Assembly: GCA_900549555.1 (NCBI GenBank)
Contig: UROO01000025.1
Coordinates: forward strand, 1-21,604
From: an uncultured Collinsella sp.
GTDB lineage: Bacteria; Actinomycetota; Coriobacteriia; Coriobacteriales; Coriobacteriaceae
Length of the DNA: 21,604 bases
Direction: 5' to 3'
Of the stretch, positions 14,830-21,604 are shown piece by piece; position 1 is the first letter of the stretch; the number at the start of each line of letters is the position of its first letter. A program made the translations under genes and the position numbers. Below the pieces are notes generated by a model. It worked only from the letters and a program-made list of their open reading frames with translations. It searched no databases and had not been told where the DNA came from.

Positions 14830-17105
14830 TTGTCGTCGTCCTTTGCGGAAGTCTCGGGGTCGGCAGCGACCTCGGTCTCGGTGACATCCGCCACAGAAGC
14901 GCCATCCTCGTCAGGCGCGGCGTCGGTCGCGGCACCCGCGTCGCCCTCGGCACCCGCAGCCAGCTCGTCGGCATCGTCGCGCAGGCGGGCCAACAGATAG
15001 CGCGACAGACTGTTGCCCTCGGCACGGCGCTCGGCGCGGGCGCGATCGCGCTCGGCCTGCTCCAGTTCTTGCGCCAGTGCATCCAGACGCTGCTGCATCT
15101 CCGCGCGGGCGGCCTCGAGCTCGCGCTCGTGCGCAGCCTTGGCGGCGGCGAGTTCCCGCTCAATACGCTCCCCCGCCTCGAGCTCGGCCGCGGCGACACG
15201 CGCGTCGGCGTCGGCACGGGCCTCCTCGGCGGCACGCGTGGCGGCATCGCGCTCGGCAGCGGCAGCGGCGACCTTCTCGCTGGCGTCCACCGCAGCCTGC
15301 TCGACGGCAGAATCGGCGGCCGCACGGGCGGCATCGATCGCAGCATCGGCTGCCTGCTGAGCAGCGGAAACCTTCTCCTCGGCCGCGGCGACGGTATCGG
15401 CGAGCTTCTGCTCCGCCTCGGCCACGGCGGCATCGGCCGCCTCGGCCGCAGCACGGGCATCGCGCTCGGCCGTCAGCTGCACTTCCTCGATCTGCAGCTG
15501 GGCGGCGTCCAGCTTGGCATGCAGCTCGGCCACCTCCTTGGCAGAAGACTCACGCACGCCGGCGAGCTCGGCCGCGGCGGCATCCTTGGCGGCCTGCAGC
15601 TCGGCGGCATCGGCCGCCGTCTTGGCAGCCAGGGCCGCGGCGGACTCGCTCTTGACCTGCGCGACCTGCTCGGCGGCCGCCTGCTCGGCAGCTGCAATCT
15701 TGGCATCGGCATCGGCGCGAGCGGCCGCGACCTCGGCATCGGCCTCGGCACGCATCTGCTCAAGCTGGGCCGCCGCGGTCGAGCGCGCCTCAACGGCAGC
15801 ATCCTCGGCAGCCTTCTTGCCCGCCTCGACATCCTCCAGCGAGCCACGCAGCTCCTCGGCATCGGCCTCGGCCATCTGAGCGCGCTGCGTCAATGCCAGC
15901 TCACGCGACTTGGCCTCGTCCAGCTCGTCGGCCAGGTCGTCGCGCTCGTCGGTCAGCGCGTGTGCCTGCACCTTCCAGGACTTCAGCTGTCCCTGCAGCT
16001 CCTCAATCTGCTCGCGGGCCTCGGCCAGCGCCTGCTCGGCATCCAGCTGAGCCTGCGTGACCTCCTCCACAAACACGCGACGGACCTCGACATCGGGCAG
16101 GTCGGGGCTATCGACCTGCACCTCCTTAATCTCCTTAATAAACTTGGGCGCCACCGGCTCGGGATGCACGCTCTCGAGCTCCTGCAGGTTGCGCTCGTCG
16201 TCGGTCAGGCTCTTAAAGACGGTGTAGTTGTTGATAAGGTTGGTGTACATCTGCACCATGTACTCGTCATCGAACGCCAGCGCCCGCTGCTGCACGTCGA
16301 TGTTGTAGCCCACCTTGTCGTAGCGCTCCATAAACTGCCACAGCTGGTAGCACTTGCGGTAGTTGGGGTCCTTCATGATGAGGTTGGTGCGCTGAATGGG
16401 GCTGCGAACCGCGCTGCAGCCGTTCATGATCTGGCAGAACGACGCACCGCGCAGTGCCATGACCAGGCGGCGCACGCGGTCGATGCGCATAAAGACGTCC
16501 ATGTTGTCGGCGTCGTTCTCGGCAAAGCTCTGGCGGTTCTTGACCGTCATCTCGACGTCGTACTCGATCTCCTCGTACGCATCGTCGATCTTGCTGTGCA
16601 TCTTAAAACGGTTGCGGATCTCGTTGCCCGTCGACCAAAAGATCACGTCGGTACGCTTGTCCACAAATGTCAGCAGGCGCTGAATCAGGTGGTAGATAAA
16701 GCGGTTCTCGTACAGGTCGTACGTCTCGACGGTACTGACGTTGAGGATGCGCGTGGGGTGGACCCCGCCGTCGTCGCTCGGCGCCAAGAACTGCGTGTTC
16801 TGGCTCAGATGGCGAACGCTGTCGGCGCTGATCTTTTTGGCGAGCGAGACCGGCACCACCTCTTCCTCGGTGGTGATAAAGCGGCGCGGCTTTTCGATGA
16901 TGGTGTTAATGGCGTCGAGCGAGTCCTCGATCATGCTGATCCATTCCTCGTCCACCACCTTGACGAGCTCCTCGCGCTGCTGCTCGATCGTGGTGCCCGA
17001 GGCCTGCGCCATCTCAAACAGATAGCGGAAGTAGCGGCTGTCCTCCTGGATGGGCTCCATCTGCTCGGAGAAGCTGGTATAGAGGTCCTGAATGGTCTCG
17101 GACAT
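14826..17105 (-). CDS. DUF2357 (McrC N-terminal-like) protein with a very long coiled coil and no nuclease domain
   Basis: Protein of 759 residues. Residues 1-310 resemble DUF2357, the N-terminal region found in many McrC-like partners of McrB ATPases: KPRRFITTEEEVVPV (72-86) and the signature ETYDLYENRFIYHLIQRL (127-144) are the best matches. Where related proteins carry a PD-(D/E)xK nuclease, this one has an Ala/Glu/Arg-rich coiled coil from about 350 to 697, then an acidic disordered tail. No signal peptide or transmembrane helix is seen, so it should be cytoplasmic. ATG 17105 has GGAG six bases upstream. It lies 99 bases after the AAA+ gene and overlaps the downstream peptidase. By analogy with McrBC it may bind and stimulate the AAA+ ring, with the coil reaching other parts. 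The DUF2357 call is by eye and needs a profile search. Confidence 0.72.
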   Translation of the reverse strand: MSETIQDLYTSFSEQMEPIQEDSRYFRYLFEMAQASGTTIEQQREELVKVVDEEWISMIEDSLDAINTIIEKPRRFITTEEEVVPVSLAKKISADSVRHLSQNTQFLAPSDDGGVHPTRILNVSTVETYDLYENRFIYHLIQRLLTFVDKRTDVIFWSTGNEIRNRFKMHSKIDDAYEEIEYDVEMTVKNRQSFAENDADNMDVFMRIDRVRRLVMALRGASFCQIMNGCSAVRSPIQRTNLIMKDPNYRKCYQLWQFMERYDKVGYNIDVQQRALAFDDEYMVQMYTNLINNYTVFKSLTDDERNLQELESVHPEPVAPKFIKEIKEVQVDSPDLPDVEVRRVFVEEVTQAQLDAEQALAEAREQIEELQGQLKSWKVQAHALTDERDDLADELDEAKSRELALTQRAQMAEADAEELRGSLEDVEAGKKAAEDAAVEARSTAAAQLEQMRAEADAEVAAARADADAKIAAAEQAAAEQVAQVKSESAAALAAKTAADAAELQAAKDAAAAELAGVRESSAKEVAELHAKLDAAQLQIEEVQLTAERDARAAAEAADAAVAEAEQKLADTVAAAEEKVSAAQQAADAAIDAARAAADSAVEQAAVDASEKVAAAAAERDAATRAAEEARADADARVAAAELEAGERIERELAAAKAAHERELEAARAEMQQRLDALAQELEQAERDRARAERRAEGNSLSRYLLARLRDDADELAAGAEGDAGAATDAAPDEDGASVADVTETEVAADPETSAKDDDK

Positions 17106-17136
17106 GGGTTACTCCATAGGTTGGATCGATCGGGAA

Positions 17137-17192
17137 GGGGCGTGGCGACACCACACAGGGCAAACGCTACTGATTGTCTTGTCCCACGCCCC
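17137..17192. other. Inverted repeat in the AAA+/DUF2357 spacer
   Basis: GGGGCGTGG (17137..17145) and CCACGCCCC (17184..17192) are perfect 9-bp complements separated by 38 bases, and fill most of the only sizeable gap inside this part of the cluster. No T-tract follows on either strand. It could stabilise or process the mRNA or set the ratio of the two flanking proteins; this is untested. Confidence 0.45.
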
Positions 17193-17204
17193 GCGCTTAC
17201 GACA

Positions 17205-18896
17205 TTAGTAGAAGTTCTGAATCCGCTGCAGGTACATGACGGAATCGGGCAGGCCGCCCTCACCAAAGGTCTTCTCGATGTACTCGATCAGGCCCTTCAT
17301 CTCGTCGCGCACAAAGCTCACGTTCATGGACTCAAACTTCTTGAGCACCTTGCGGGCGATGATGTAGTCCATGCCGCCCAGCTCGGTGCCGCCGCATGCC
17401 ACGTACACGGGGATAAAGTCGTACATCTGCTTGATGATACGGTTGCCAAAGGCCAGCTTAAAGCGGGTCTGCAGGTACTGATCCAGCTTGTGCATCTTCT
17501 GGAGCAGCTCGTCATCGATCACGTACTCGACCTTGGCCTTTTGGAACAGATACTGCAGATGCTCGGCCGTCACGTGCACGCGCTCGTGCGGCTCGCACTC
17601 AAACGCGTCGGCGCGCTCGTTGAGCTCGATGGGAATCGCGCGGTCGTACACCTTGTCCGTGATGGTAAAGGTGGAGTCGTCGTTGTTGGCGGTACCGATA
17701 AACCACAGGCTGTCGGGAATGGTGAGCTTGCCGTCGTGCAGGCCCTTGGGGTCGGCCGCCCACTGGGTGGGGACCAGATCGAGCACTCTTTCGTCGTGGC
17801 TGGGCATCTCGAGCACCGACAGGATCTCGGCAAAGTAGTACTCCACGCGGGCGAGGTTCATCTCGTCGAGCACGATCATGGACGGGTCCTGGCGAAGGCC
17901 CGCCTCGTACACGGCGCGGAGGAACTCGGTCTCGTTAAAGCGCTTGGAAAACTCGTTGAAGTAGCCCAGCACCTCGGTGCGATCGCGAAAACTCGGCTGC
18001 ACCGACACGATGGTTGCGGGGTTGTCCAGATAGCGGCTAAAGCTGTAGGGCAGCGACGTCTTACCAGTACCCGAAATGCCCTCCAGAATCAGCAGCTTGG
18101 AGGCGGCCATGCCGGCCACAAAGCGGCGGATGACCTCGGGCGTGTAGTAGAGCTTCATCTGGCTGCAGGCGAACGCGCGGAAGCTGTCGACAAAGTCCTC
18201 CAGCGAGATGGCATCGTCGTAGGTCGGCGATTCCCAGTCGCGGTACTTAAGGTCCACAAGGGACAGCTTGGGGAAGCGGTTGGCCTGGGCGATTTCCTTT
18301 TCCTCGGCAAGGGTCTTGGCCTCGACGGTGGCCTTGGCCATGGCGGCCGCGGCGTCCTTAACGCCCGCGCCATCGAGCGCGAGCGACGCGTTGCCCGACA
18401 CCACGGCAGCCGTGGCGCCCTCGCCCGCAGGCGCACCCGCGGCGGCGCCCACCACGTTGCCCACCGTGGGCAGGTGGTCGTCAGCCAGGGCCGAGGCGCC
18501 CACGTACGGAATCTGCTTGGTGCCGCCCATGGCATTGACCTTGAGCGCCAGCAGCTTGTTCTTCTCGTCCATGAGGTCGAGCACCTGCTTGTTGAGGCGG
18601 CCGATCTCGCGATAGAGCGCCTTGTTGGACGTATCGTCGCGATGCAGGCGGCGGTTGATGCGGTAGCGATGGACCAGAATGGCCACAATCAACACAGGGA
18701 CCGCGATGAGCATGGCAAACAGAATGACCGCGCCGATCTTGCCCACCAGGTCAAACGTGGTGAAGTAGGTCATAAAGATGTTGAAGTACTCAACCCAGCC
18801 AAACACCAGCAGGTTAAGGATGGAGCTCACGACGGCAACGACGTTGTAGACGACCTTTGCCAACAGCTCCCAGGCAAATCCCAGAAACTCACTCAC
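17205..18896 (-). CDS. Membrane-anchored McrB-like AAA+ ATPase
   Basis: Protein of 563 residues. Two hydrophobic segments (about 12-33 and 50-76) are followed by a basic stretch, a short Leu-rich coiled coil (about 90-122) and an Ala/Gly-rich linker to about 200. The AAA+ module follows: Walker A GISGTGKTS (273-281), Walker B MIVLDEMN (340-347), sensor 1 FIGTANND (399-406) and a likely arginine finger in KVYDRA (Arg419). The SVQPSFRDRTEVLGYFNEF and DEMNLARVEYYFAEILSVLE stretches are typical of the McrB branch rather than MoxR. The start is GTG 18896 with GGAGG nine bases upstream; it overlaps the end of the peptidase gene by 8 bases. Membrane anchoring is unusual for McrB relatives. The likely partner is the DUF2357 protein encoded next. 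NTP preference and substrate are unknown. Confidence 0.85.
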   Translation of the reverse strand: MSEFLGFAWELLAKVVYNVVAVVSSILNLLVFGWVEYFNIFMTYFTTFDLVGKIGAVILFAMLIAVPVLIVAILVHRYRINRRLHRDDTSNKALYREIGRLNKQVLDLMDEKNKLLALKVNAMGGTKQIPYVGASALADDHLPTVGNVVGAAAGAPAGEGATAAVVSGNASLALDGAGVKDAAAAMAKATVEAKTLAEEKEIAQANRFPKLSLVDLKYRDWESPTYDDAISLEDFVDSFRAFACSQMKLYYTPEVIRRFVAGMAASKLLILEGISGTGKTSLPYSFSRYLDNPATIVSVQPSFRDRTEVLGYFNEFSKRFNETEFLRAVYEAGLRQDPSMIVLDEMNLARVEYYFAEILSVLEMPSHDERVLDLVPTQWAADPKGLHDGKLTIPDSLWFIGTANNDDSTFTITDKVYDRAIPIELNERADAFECEPHERVHVTAEHLQYLFQKAKVEYVIDDELLQKMHKLDQYLQTRFKLAFGNRIIKQMYDFIPVYVACGGTELGGMDYIIARKVLKKFESMNVSFVRDEMKGLIEYIEKTFGEGGLPDSVMYLQRIQNFY

Positions 18897-19635
18897 CGTC
18901 GGTACCCTCCTGCTTGGACGCGCTCATCGCCGCCTCGGCCTCGGCCTTCAGACGACGGGCTTCCTCGAGCTTGGCCTCGGCCTGGGCGAGCTGCTCGGCG
19001 GCGTTATCGGCCGTGACGGTAGTGTCGCCCTTGCCCTCGGCGTCCACAATGGCAGCCGCGGCGGCCAGGCGGTCCTCCTCGGCCATAGCGCGCTTGAGGT
19101 TCATGCCCACCACGATGAGGTGATACACCTGGTAGATAAAGAACAGCAGCATGGGCAGCACGATCACAATGAGAAAGCCCATGGAGCTGGACAGGAAGTC
19201 CATGACCTTGCCCATCTGCGGCAACGCGAACAGGTACTTGCCCACGATGTCGCCGTCGCTGATGATGTGCGTATCGGCCACGTCGTTGTTGTCGCCCTTG
19301 GTGGTAAAGCTGCGCATGCCGTTGACCTCGTCGATGGCGGCGATGCGGTGCGTGTTGAGCGCGTACTCGTTGTCGATGATGGTATGGAACGTCACGATGT
19401 CGCCCACCTCGAGCTTGGAGGTGTCGCACTTTTTGATGATGATGAGGTCGCCCTTGTTAAACGTGGGCGCCATGGAGTCGGACTGCACGGCGAGCGGGGT
19501 GAAGCCGGCGATGTCAGAGACGCTGCCGTCCTCGTGCGTGGCGAGCGTGGTAAACGCATACAGGGCCGCCACCAGGATGATGATCCACATGACGACGCTC
19601 AGCGCGATGGATGCGACTTTTTTAACAGATTGCAT
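18889..19635 (-). CDS. Signal peptidase I, S26B (SipW-like)
   Basis: Membrane peptidase of 248 residues. It has an N-terminal helix at about 9-31, catalytic Ser54 in QSDSMAP, His96 in NTHRI in place of the bacterial Lys, and Asp115 in TTKGDNND with a further Asp at 121. This is the SipW/ER-type S26B pattern. A second helix (about 150-177) leads to a cytoplasmic tail with a strongly charged helix (about 210-240, rich in Glu, Ala, Lys and Arg). ATG 19635 has AAGGG five to six bases upstream. It lies 60 bases after the two candidate substrates and overlaps the AAA+ gene by 8 bases. Cleavage of the SipW-type signal peptides encoded just upstream is the natural role. Confidence 0.9.
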   Translation of the reverse strand: MQSVKKVASIALSVVMWIIILVAALYAFTTLATHEDGSVSDIAGFTPLAVQSDSMAPTFNKGDLIIIKKCDTSKLEVGDIVTFHTIIDNEYALNTHRIAAIDEVNGMRSFTTKGDNNDVADTHIISDGDIVGKYLFALPQMGKVMDFLSSSMGFLIVIVLPMLLFFIYQVYHLIVVGMNLKRAMAEEDRLAAAAAIVDAEGKGDTTVTADNAAEQLAQAEAKLEEARRLKAEAEAAMSASKQEGTDGE

Positions 19636-19670
19636 GATGTCCCTTACTACCGTGTCTGTCTAGGTCGTGC

Positions 19671-19686
19671 GCGGCCCGGTGGCCGC
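19671..19686. other. Small GC hairpin between substrate gene and signal peptidase gene
   Basis: GCGGCC and GGCCGC are perfect complements with a four-base loop in the 60-base spacer. No T-tract follows. It could cap the more abundant substrate mRNA against decay, which is common between structural and enzyme genes, but this is only an inference. Confidence 0.35.
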
Positions 19687-19695
19687 CGTGTATAT

Positions 19696-20499
19696 CTACT
19701 GTTCCTCGATGCCCTCGAAGCGCATCGAAACCGAATAGTTAGCTCCCTTTAGCATATTAGTGCAATTTGGGTCCGTTCCCTCGAGCCATATGCGAACGGT
19801 TACCGGCTTATCCGTATCTTTTATCAGGTCGAACATGTCGCTGGCCGCGGTGGCCGTACCCGAGCCGAGTCCAAAGACGGTGGCCGCGCCGGATGAGTCC
19901 CCGCCCCCGTTGGGGTCGTAGACCCAGGTGTGGCCGTCGGCGGTAAAGCTCATGCGCATGGCGCTGGCCATGCCCTGCGTGTCGGAGCTAAACCGCGTGC
20001 CGGACACGCCGCCATCACCATCCTGCCCGGTCAGGCGCACGCGCAGGTCCGTGCTGCTCATAAAGTGAAGCGTGAACTCCAGGTAGGCGCCGGTGGCGGG
20101 ATCGGCGGTGGAACCGTCCTCGAAGGTGAAGGTCTGGCAGTCGCTCGTGGTGACGGGCTTGAGCTTGGACACATCGATGTCCACGCCCTTTTCGCTGGCG
20201 ATACGCGCCGAGATCTGGTCAAAGCCCAGGCTGTGCACGTATTCGTCGAACGTAGCGTGCTCGTCCAGGTCAAAGCGCAGCGAACCGTCGGCGTTGGCGT
20301 CGATCATGAGCATGCGGGTCTTGGCGCTATCGGCGATGGAGAACCAGGCAAACGTTGCCATGGCTATCGCCACCAGCGCAAACAGCACCAGAACCACAGT
20401 GGTGGAGAGCTTGCGGCGCAGGTCGGTGTCGGTGGGGGCGGCGGCGCTGGGCTTGCCGGTGGCGGGCGTGCAGTTGGCGGCGGGTTGCTTATGCGTCAT
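19696..20499 (-). CDS. SipW-type signal peptide protein (TasA/camelysin-like), candidate surface fibre subunit
   Basis: Protein of 267 residues. A 30-residue cytoplasmic lead is followed by a hydrophobic segment (about 32-50) ending in ATFAWFSIADSAKTR, the typical end of a SipW-dependent signal peptide. The exported part has Asp/Gly/Thr-rich, beta-looking sequence with one Cys at 121 and another at 246. Near the end, VRIWLEGTDPNC (235-246) matches a motif shared with the two upstream gene products. ATG 20499 lies two bases after the previous stop. TasA-family proteins form extracellular fibres in Bacillus biofilms, but overall similarity here is limited to the signal peptide and general plan, so fibre formation is an inference. 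Confidence 0.75.
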   Translation of the reverse strand: MTHKQPAANCTPATGKPSAAAPTDTDLRRKLSTTVVLVLFALVAIAMATFAWFSIADSAKTRMLMIDANADGSLRFDLDEHATFDEYVHSLGFDQISARIASEKGVDIDVSKLKPVTTSDCQTFTFEDGSTADPATGAYLEFTLHFMSSTDLRVRLTGQDGDGGVSGTRFSSDTQGMASAMRMSFTADGHTWVYDPNGGGDSSGAATVFGLGSGTATAASDMFDLIKDTDKPVTVRIWLEGTDPNCTNMLKGANYSVSMRFEGIEEQ

Positions 20500-20501
20500 T
20501 G

Positions 20502-21488
20502 CTACTCACCGTCCAGGGTCGCAAAGAGCGCCAGGTGCAAGGTACCCGGATCTTGATAGAGATAGTCGGCGCTATCGGGGTCGGTGCCCTCGATGTAGTA
20601 ATAGATATCCAGACGATAGGTCTGGCCCAGCGCCAGCGTGGCGAGTGTGTTCTGCGGGCGCGTGGCTGTCTCGCTCGTGTCCAGCGTAAAGGCGGCCGGG
20701 TCCTGCGTCACGTTGGTACCGCAAGCGAGCTGGCCGTTTTGCCAGCCCAGCAGCATGCCCTCGGTGTAGCCCGCCAGACCCGTAGGCGCGGTCGCGGGGT
20801 GCTCGTCGCGATGGCCGCTATCGGAGCTGTCGAGCTCAAAGATGTTGGTGGCAAGCACCTGGTTGCCGCTCGAGACCTTAATGCCCACACGGGCTGCGCG
20901 CAGCAGCTCGGCATCGGCGCCCTGCGGGACCAGCGATTCGGCCAGATACAAGCTAACCTTACCCTTTACTTTGTTGGCGCCCGTTCCGGTAATGGTGGGG
21001 CGCAGGTCGATCCAGCCGTGGTAGAACGCGGAGCCGTTGTCTTTTGCCTGCTCAAACACCGTGGCATCACCGGCAGAGTTGTTTTGCGCGCAGGCAGCAA
21101 AGCCGTTGAGGTCAAAGGTCGAGACCGGGTAGAGCGTCACGGCGCCGGTCGCGTTGGAAGTCAGGGAAACGTCGCCCTGCTGCGACCAGCTGCCGCGATC
21201 GGCGTCGCCCAGCTCCAGCACCAGCTTGGACGTGTCGCTGTGCACGCTCACCGAGTTGGTGTTGACCTTCATGTTGTTGGTAAACCAGGCGTAGGTCGCG
21301 GCGCCCAAGGTGGCGGCGAGCGCCACCATAACGAGCGCGATGTAGGCACGCGCGCGGCGAGCGTGGCGGCGGGTGGCGGTGCCCTCGAGGACCTGGCGCT
21401 CGGCGGCTACGCTGGAGGGAACCGCGGGACTCTCGCTCTGGATTTTGGCCTCGCAGCTATCTGCTGGCATGTGCTTCTGATCTTTCAT
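20502..21488 (-). CDS. SipW-type signal peptide protein (TasA/camelysin-like), second candidate subunit
   Basis: Protein of 328 residues. The lead is long and basic (RRHARRAR at about 40-47), then a hydrophobic stretch (about 48-68) ends in GAATYAWFTNN, a SipW-dependent signal peptide. The exported part is Thr/Asn/Asp-rich with likely beta strands, and YYYIEGTDPDS (about 296-306) repeats the C-terminal motif of its neighbours. The frame is open further upstream to 21596, but ATG 21488 is chosen because an AAGGGGG ribosome site lies about 8 bases before it and the extra part would read through the end of the previous gene. Two bases separate it from the next gene, so both should be made from one transcript. 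Confidence 0.75.
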   Translation of the reverse strand: MKDQKHMPADSCEAKIQSESPAVPSSVAAERQVLEGTATRRHARRARAYIALVMVALAATLGAATYAWFTNNMKVNTNSVSVHSDTSKLVLELGDADRGSWSQQGDVSLTSNATGAVTLYPVSTFDLNGFAACAQNNSAGDATVFEQAKDNGSAFYHGWIDLRPTITGTGANKVKGKVSLYLAESLVPQGADAELLRAARVGIKVSSGNQVLATNIFELDSSDSGHRDEHPATAPTGLAGYTEGMLLGWQNGQLACGTNVTQDPAAFTLDTSETATRPQNTLATLALGQTYRLDIYYYIEGTDPDSADYLYQDPGTLHLALFATLDGE

Positions 21489-21501
21489 GTCGCTCGCCCC
21501 C

Positions 21502-21604
21502 TTATGCCTTGGCCGCGGCAAAGGCAAGCTGCAGCACCACATCGCGGGCCTGGGCCTCGTCGATGCAATTGGCGTCGCAGCCCTCCATGTACACAACGTA
21601 GCGA
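21502..21604 (-). CDS. 3' end of a further secreted-protein-like gene (partial)
   Basis: Only the last 33 codons lie in the window; the gene continues past the right edge. The visible end contains YVVYMEGCDANC, which matches the [YW]-x-E-G-x-D motif near the C-terminus of the next two proteins, so this is probably a third paralogue of the same SipW-substrate family. Its TAA stop is 13 bases before the next start. Signal peptide and length cannot be judged. Confidence 0.6.
   Translation of the reverse strand, partial: RYVVYMEGCDANCIDEAQARDVVLQLAFAAAKA

Noticed and set aside
14826..18896. A type IV McrBC restriction system
   Set aside because: The ATPase is McrB-like and the partner DUF2357-like, but no nuclease motif or DNA-binding N-terminal domain is seen, the ATPase has membrane segments, and the genes are translationally coupled to signal peptidases.
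15069..19016. A plus-strand open frame of about 1,315 codons antisense to the coiled-coil and AAA+ genes
   Set aside because: It is a by-product of GC-rich codon use and Ala/Glu/Leu-rich coding on the other strand. The product is a Leu/Gly/His-rich string with no domain, it spans two well-supported genes and their spacer, and no ribosome site or promoter is evident.
21489..21596. N-terminal extension of the second SipW-type protein
   Set aside because: It would overlap the coding end of the previous gene in another frame; ATG 21488 has a good ribosome site and the previous gene ends cleanly at 21502.
1..21604. CRISPR arrays, insertion sequences, tRNA or rRNA genes
   Set aside because: No regularly spaced repeats, transposase genes or RNA gene signatures were seen on reading the window; a dedicated scan was not possible here.

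Overview
The window reads as GC-rich chromosomal DNA from an anaerobic, host-associated actinobacterium of the Coriobacteriia, most likely Collinsella or a close relative. This is inferred from gene content, GC-rich third codon positions and the Coriobacteriia-like look of several proteins; no marker gene proves it. All genes except one (7294..8868) lie on the minus strand. The first 12 bases match the end of the Nextera transposase mosaic end, so position 1 is probably a draft contig edge carrying adapter.

Region 1 (110..2960): a nickel/cobalt ECF transporter operon in the order cbiM (fused to a CbiN/PDGLE-like tail), cbiQ, cbiO. It has a readable promoter and, just downstream, a palindrome GTGTTAC-N14-GTAACAC that resembles an alternative NikR operator. 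This favours nickel as the substrate and NikR-type repression. Region 2 (2927..7155): the pheS-pheT operon for phenylalanyl-tRNA synthetase, led by a T-box riboswitch with a candidate UUC specifier and a strong terminator. It ends in a terminator that overlaps the cbi promoter. A folded element fills the pheS-pheT spacer. Region 3 (7294..8868, plus strand): an M32 (Taq-type) metallocarboxypeptidase. It converges on glmM, with hairpins in the gap.

Region 4 (9080..13996): glmM (phosphoglucosamine mutase, peptidoglycan precursor supply), a large membrane-anchored DUF4012 surface protein, and an EamA/DMT-family transporter.

Region 5 (14122..21604) is the most interesting part: one tight minus-strand gene cluster that enters from beyond the right edge. 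In transcription order it holds the 3' end of a small protein, two proteins with SipW-type signal peptides (TasA/camelysin-like), an S26B (SipW-like) signal peptidase, a membrane-anchored McrB-like AAA+ ATPase, a DUF2357 (McrC N-terminal-like) protein whose C-terminal half is a coiled coil of about 345 residues with no visible nuclease, and a second S26B signal peptidase. The genes overlap or lie very close together. Both peptidases carry charged cytoplasmic C-terminal helices, and the partial protein and both full-length substrates share an EGxD motif near the C-terminus. My inference is a dedicated surface-protein export or assembly machine in which a nuclease-less McrBC-like AAA+/coiled-coil pair has been recruited to a SipW system. 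I do not know of a described system with this composition.
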